Assembly (NCBI GenBank): GCA_034422115.1
Contig: DAOUJW010000018.1
Location: 1-12,675 of the forward strand
Length of the DNA: 12,675 nt
Reading direction: 5' to 3'
From: DAOUJW01 sp034422115
GTDB lineage: Bacteria > Chloroflexota > Dehalococcoidia > Lucifugimonadales > UBA2985
Below the pieces are notes generated by a model that saw only the letters and a program-made list of their open reading frames with translations, made no database searches and was not told the DNA's origin. Numbering within the stretch: position 1 is the stretch's first letter; the number at the start of each line of letters is the position of its first letter. This document shows positions 12,444-12,675 of the stretch, piece by piece. Both the position numbers and the translations under genes were made by a program.

Positions 12444-12472
12444 AGAATGCCACTCATTAGATGTGGTGTCAA
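12444..12472 (-). promoter_or_regulatory. Candidate promoter of the family-5 binding-protein gene
   Basis: On the minus strand, TTGACA (12472-12467), 17 bp, CATTCT (12449-12444). The -35 is perfect and the -10 weak (3 of 6). The leader to the ATG at 12399 would be about 40 nt. Confidence 0.4.
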
Positions 12473-12487
12473 TCTGAGCGCCCGCTT

Positions 12488-12518
12488 GGTATTCTCGGGG
12501 CGTGTTGGTATTGCCAAC
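12488..12518 (+). repeat. Family-2 MITE left end (element runs out of the window)
   Basis: GGTATTCTCGGGGCGTGTTG followed by GTATTGCCAAC is the best-preserved example of the family-2 end. GTTGG-TATTG-CCAAC within it (12504-12518) forms a small hairpin. No right end is found before 12675, so the element probably continues beyond. The sequence to its right is made of palindromic repeats, as in copies 1 and 2. Confidence 0.5.
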
Positions 12519-12544
12519 GCTGGTCATAATACCACCCTTTTCCT

Positions 12545-12578
12545 GCTCATGGTGAGCCTGTCGAACCATTTGAGCGGG
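12545..12578 (-). repeat. CCCGCTCA-family palindromic repeat, inverted copy
   Basis: Read on the minus strand it starts CCCGCTCAAATGGTTCGACA and continues GGCTCACCATGAGC. It faces the copy at 12598-12636, with 19 bp between them, so the pair could itself fold. Confidence 0.75.
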
Positions 12579-12597
12579 CAAAAACAGCCTTGAAGCT

Positions 12598-12636
12598 CCC
12601 GCTCACACCCTTCGACAGGCTCAGGGTGAGCGGGAA
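12598..12636 (+). repeat. Intact CCCGCTCA-family palindromic repeat (empty IS110 target)
   Basis: This is the reference uninterrupted copy. CCCGCTCA and TGAGCGGG are the outer arms, CCCT and AGGG the inner arms. On the minus strand it reads GCTCACC-CT-GAGCC, matching the IS110 target guides at all but one of the guide positions. After it, up to 12675, no further feature is seen. Confidence 0.85.
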
Positions 12637-12675
12637 ACAAGGTGTATCAGCAGATGTATGCTGTGGCGAGGAGGA

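Noticed and set aside
10291..12477. A 728-codon open frame on the plus strand, longer than the gene opposite
   Set aside because: It lies antisense to the family-5 binding protein, whose signal peptide, lipobox and domain signature are clear. The plus-strand product is Gly/Val-rich low complexity from the linker, has no recognisable domain and no ribosome binding site.

Overview
The window looks like a piece of a Chloroflexota chromosome, possibly a SAR202/Dehalococcoidia-type lineage. This is inferred from the moderately high GC, the two lipoprotein binding proteins (one with a long Thr/Pro/Ala linker behind the lipobox), and intergenic spaces filled with short palindromic repeats. No rRNA or marker gene is present to confirm the taxon.

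Layout. (1) Positions 1-1187: an IS110-family insertion sequence (about 28-1175) sits inside a palindromic repeat, with its transposase on the minus strand. Upstream of the transposase is a stretch that folds like a bridge RNA. Its target loop matches the two sides of the split repeat and its donor loop matches the element's own ends. (2) 1188-1912: repeat-rich and gene-free. (3) 1913-2848: an NAD-dependent sugar epimerase/dehydratase. (4) 3015-8590: a tight plus-strand signalling operon encoding a STAS anti-sigma antagonist, a receiver-PP2C phosphatase, an RsbW-like anti-sigma kinase, a LivJ-like binding lipoprotein and a transmembrane histidine kinase. (5) 8591-9272: a second repeat-rich, gene-free stretch. 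(6) 9273-9992, minus: a DUF502 membrane protein. (7) 9993-10428: intergenic repeats. (8) 10429-12399, minus: a family-5 (oligopeptide-type) binding lipoprotein. (9) 12400-12675: its promoter region and more repeats.

How the genes may work together. The five-gene operon reads as one pathway. The binding lipoprotein captures a small molecule outside the cell and presents it to the kinase's large extracytoplasmic domain. The kinase phosphorylates the receiver domain of the PP2C phosphatase, which dephosphorylates the STAS protein. The STAS protein then displaces the RsbW-like kinase from its partner. No permease, ATPase or sigma factor gene is in the window, so the binding protein is probably a sensor part rather than a transporter part, and the final target lies elsewhere.

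The non-coding DNA is layered. REP-like hairpins (8-bp stem, 4-nt loop) recur. A MITE-like family with 12-bp inverted ends (GGAGACCTTTGC) is inserted in the loops of such hairpins with the 4-nt loop duplicated. A second MITE-like family with ends resembling GGTATTCYCGGGGTGTGTTG lies at 9088, 10171 and 12488. The IS110 element has used a third palindrome family as its target.
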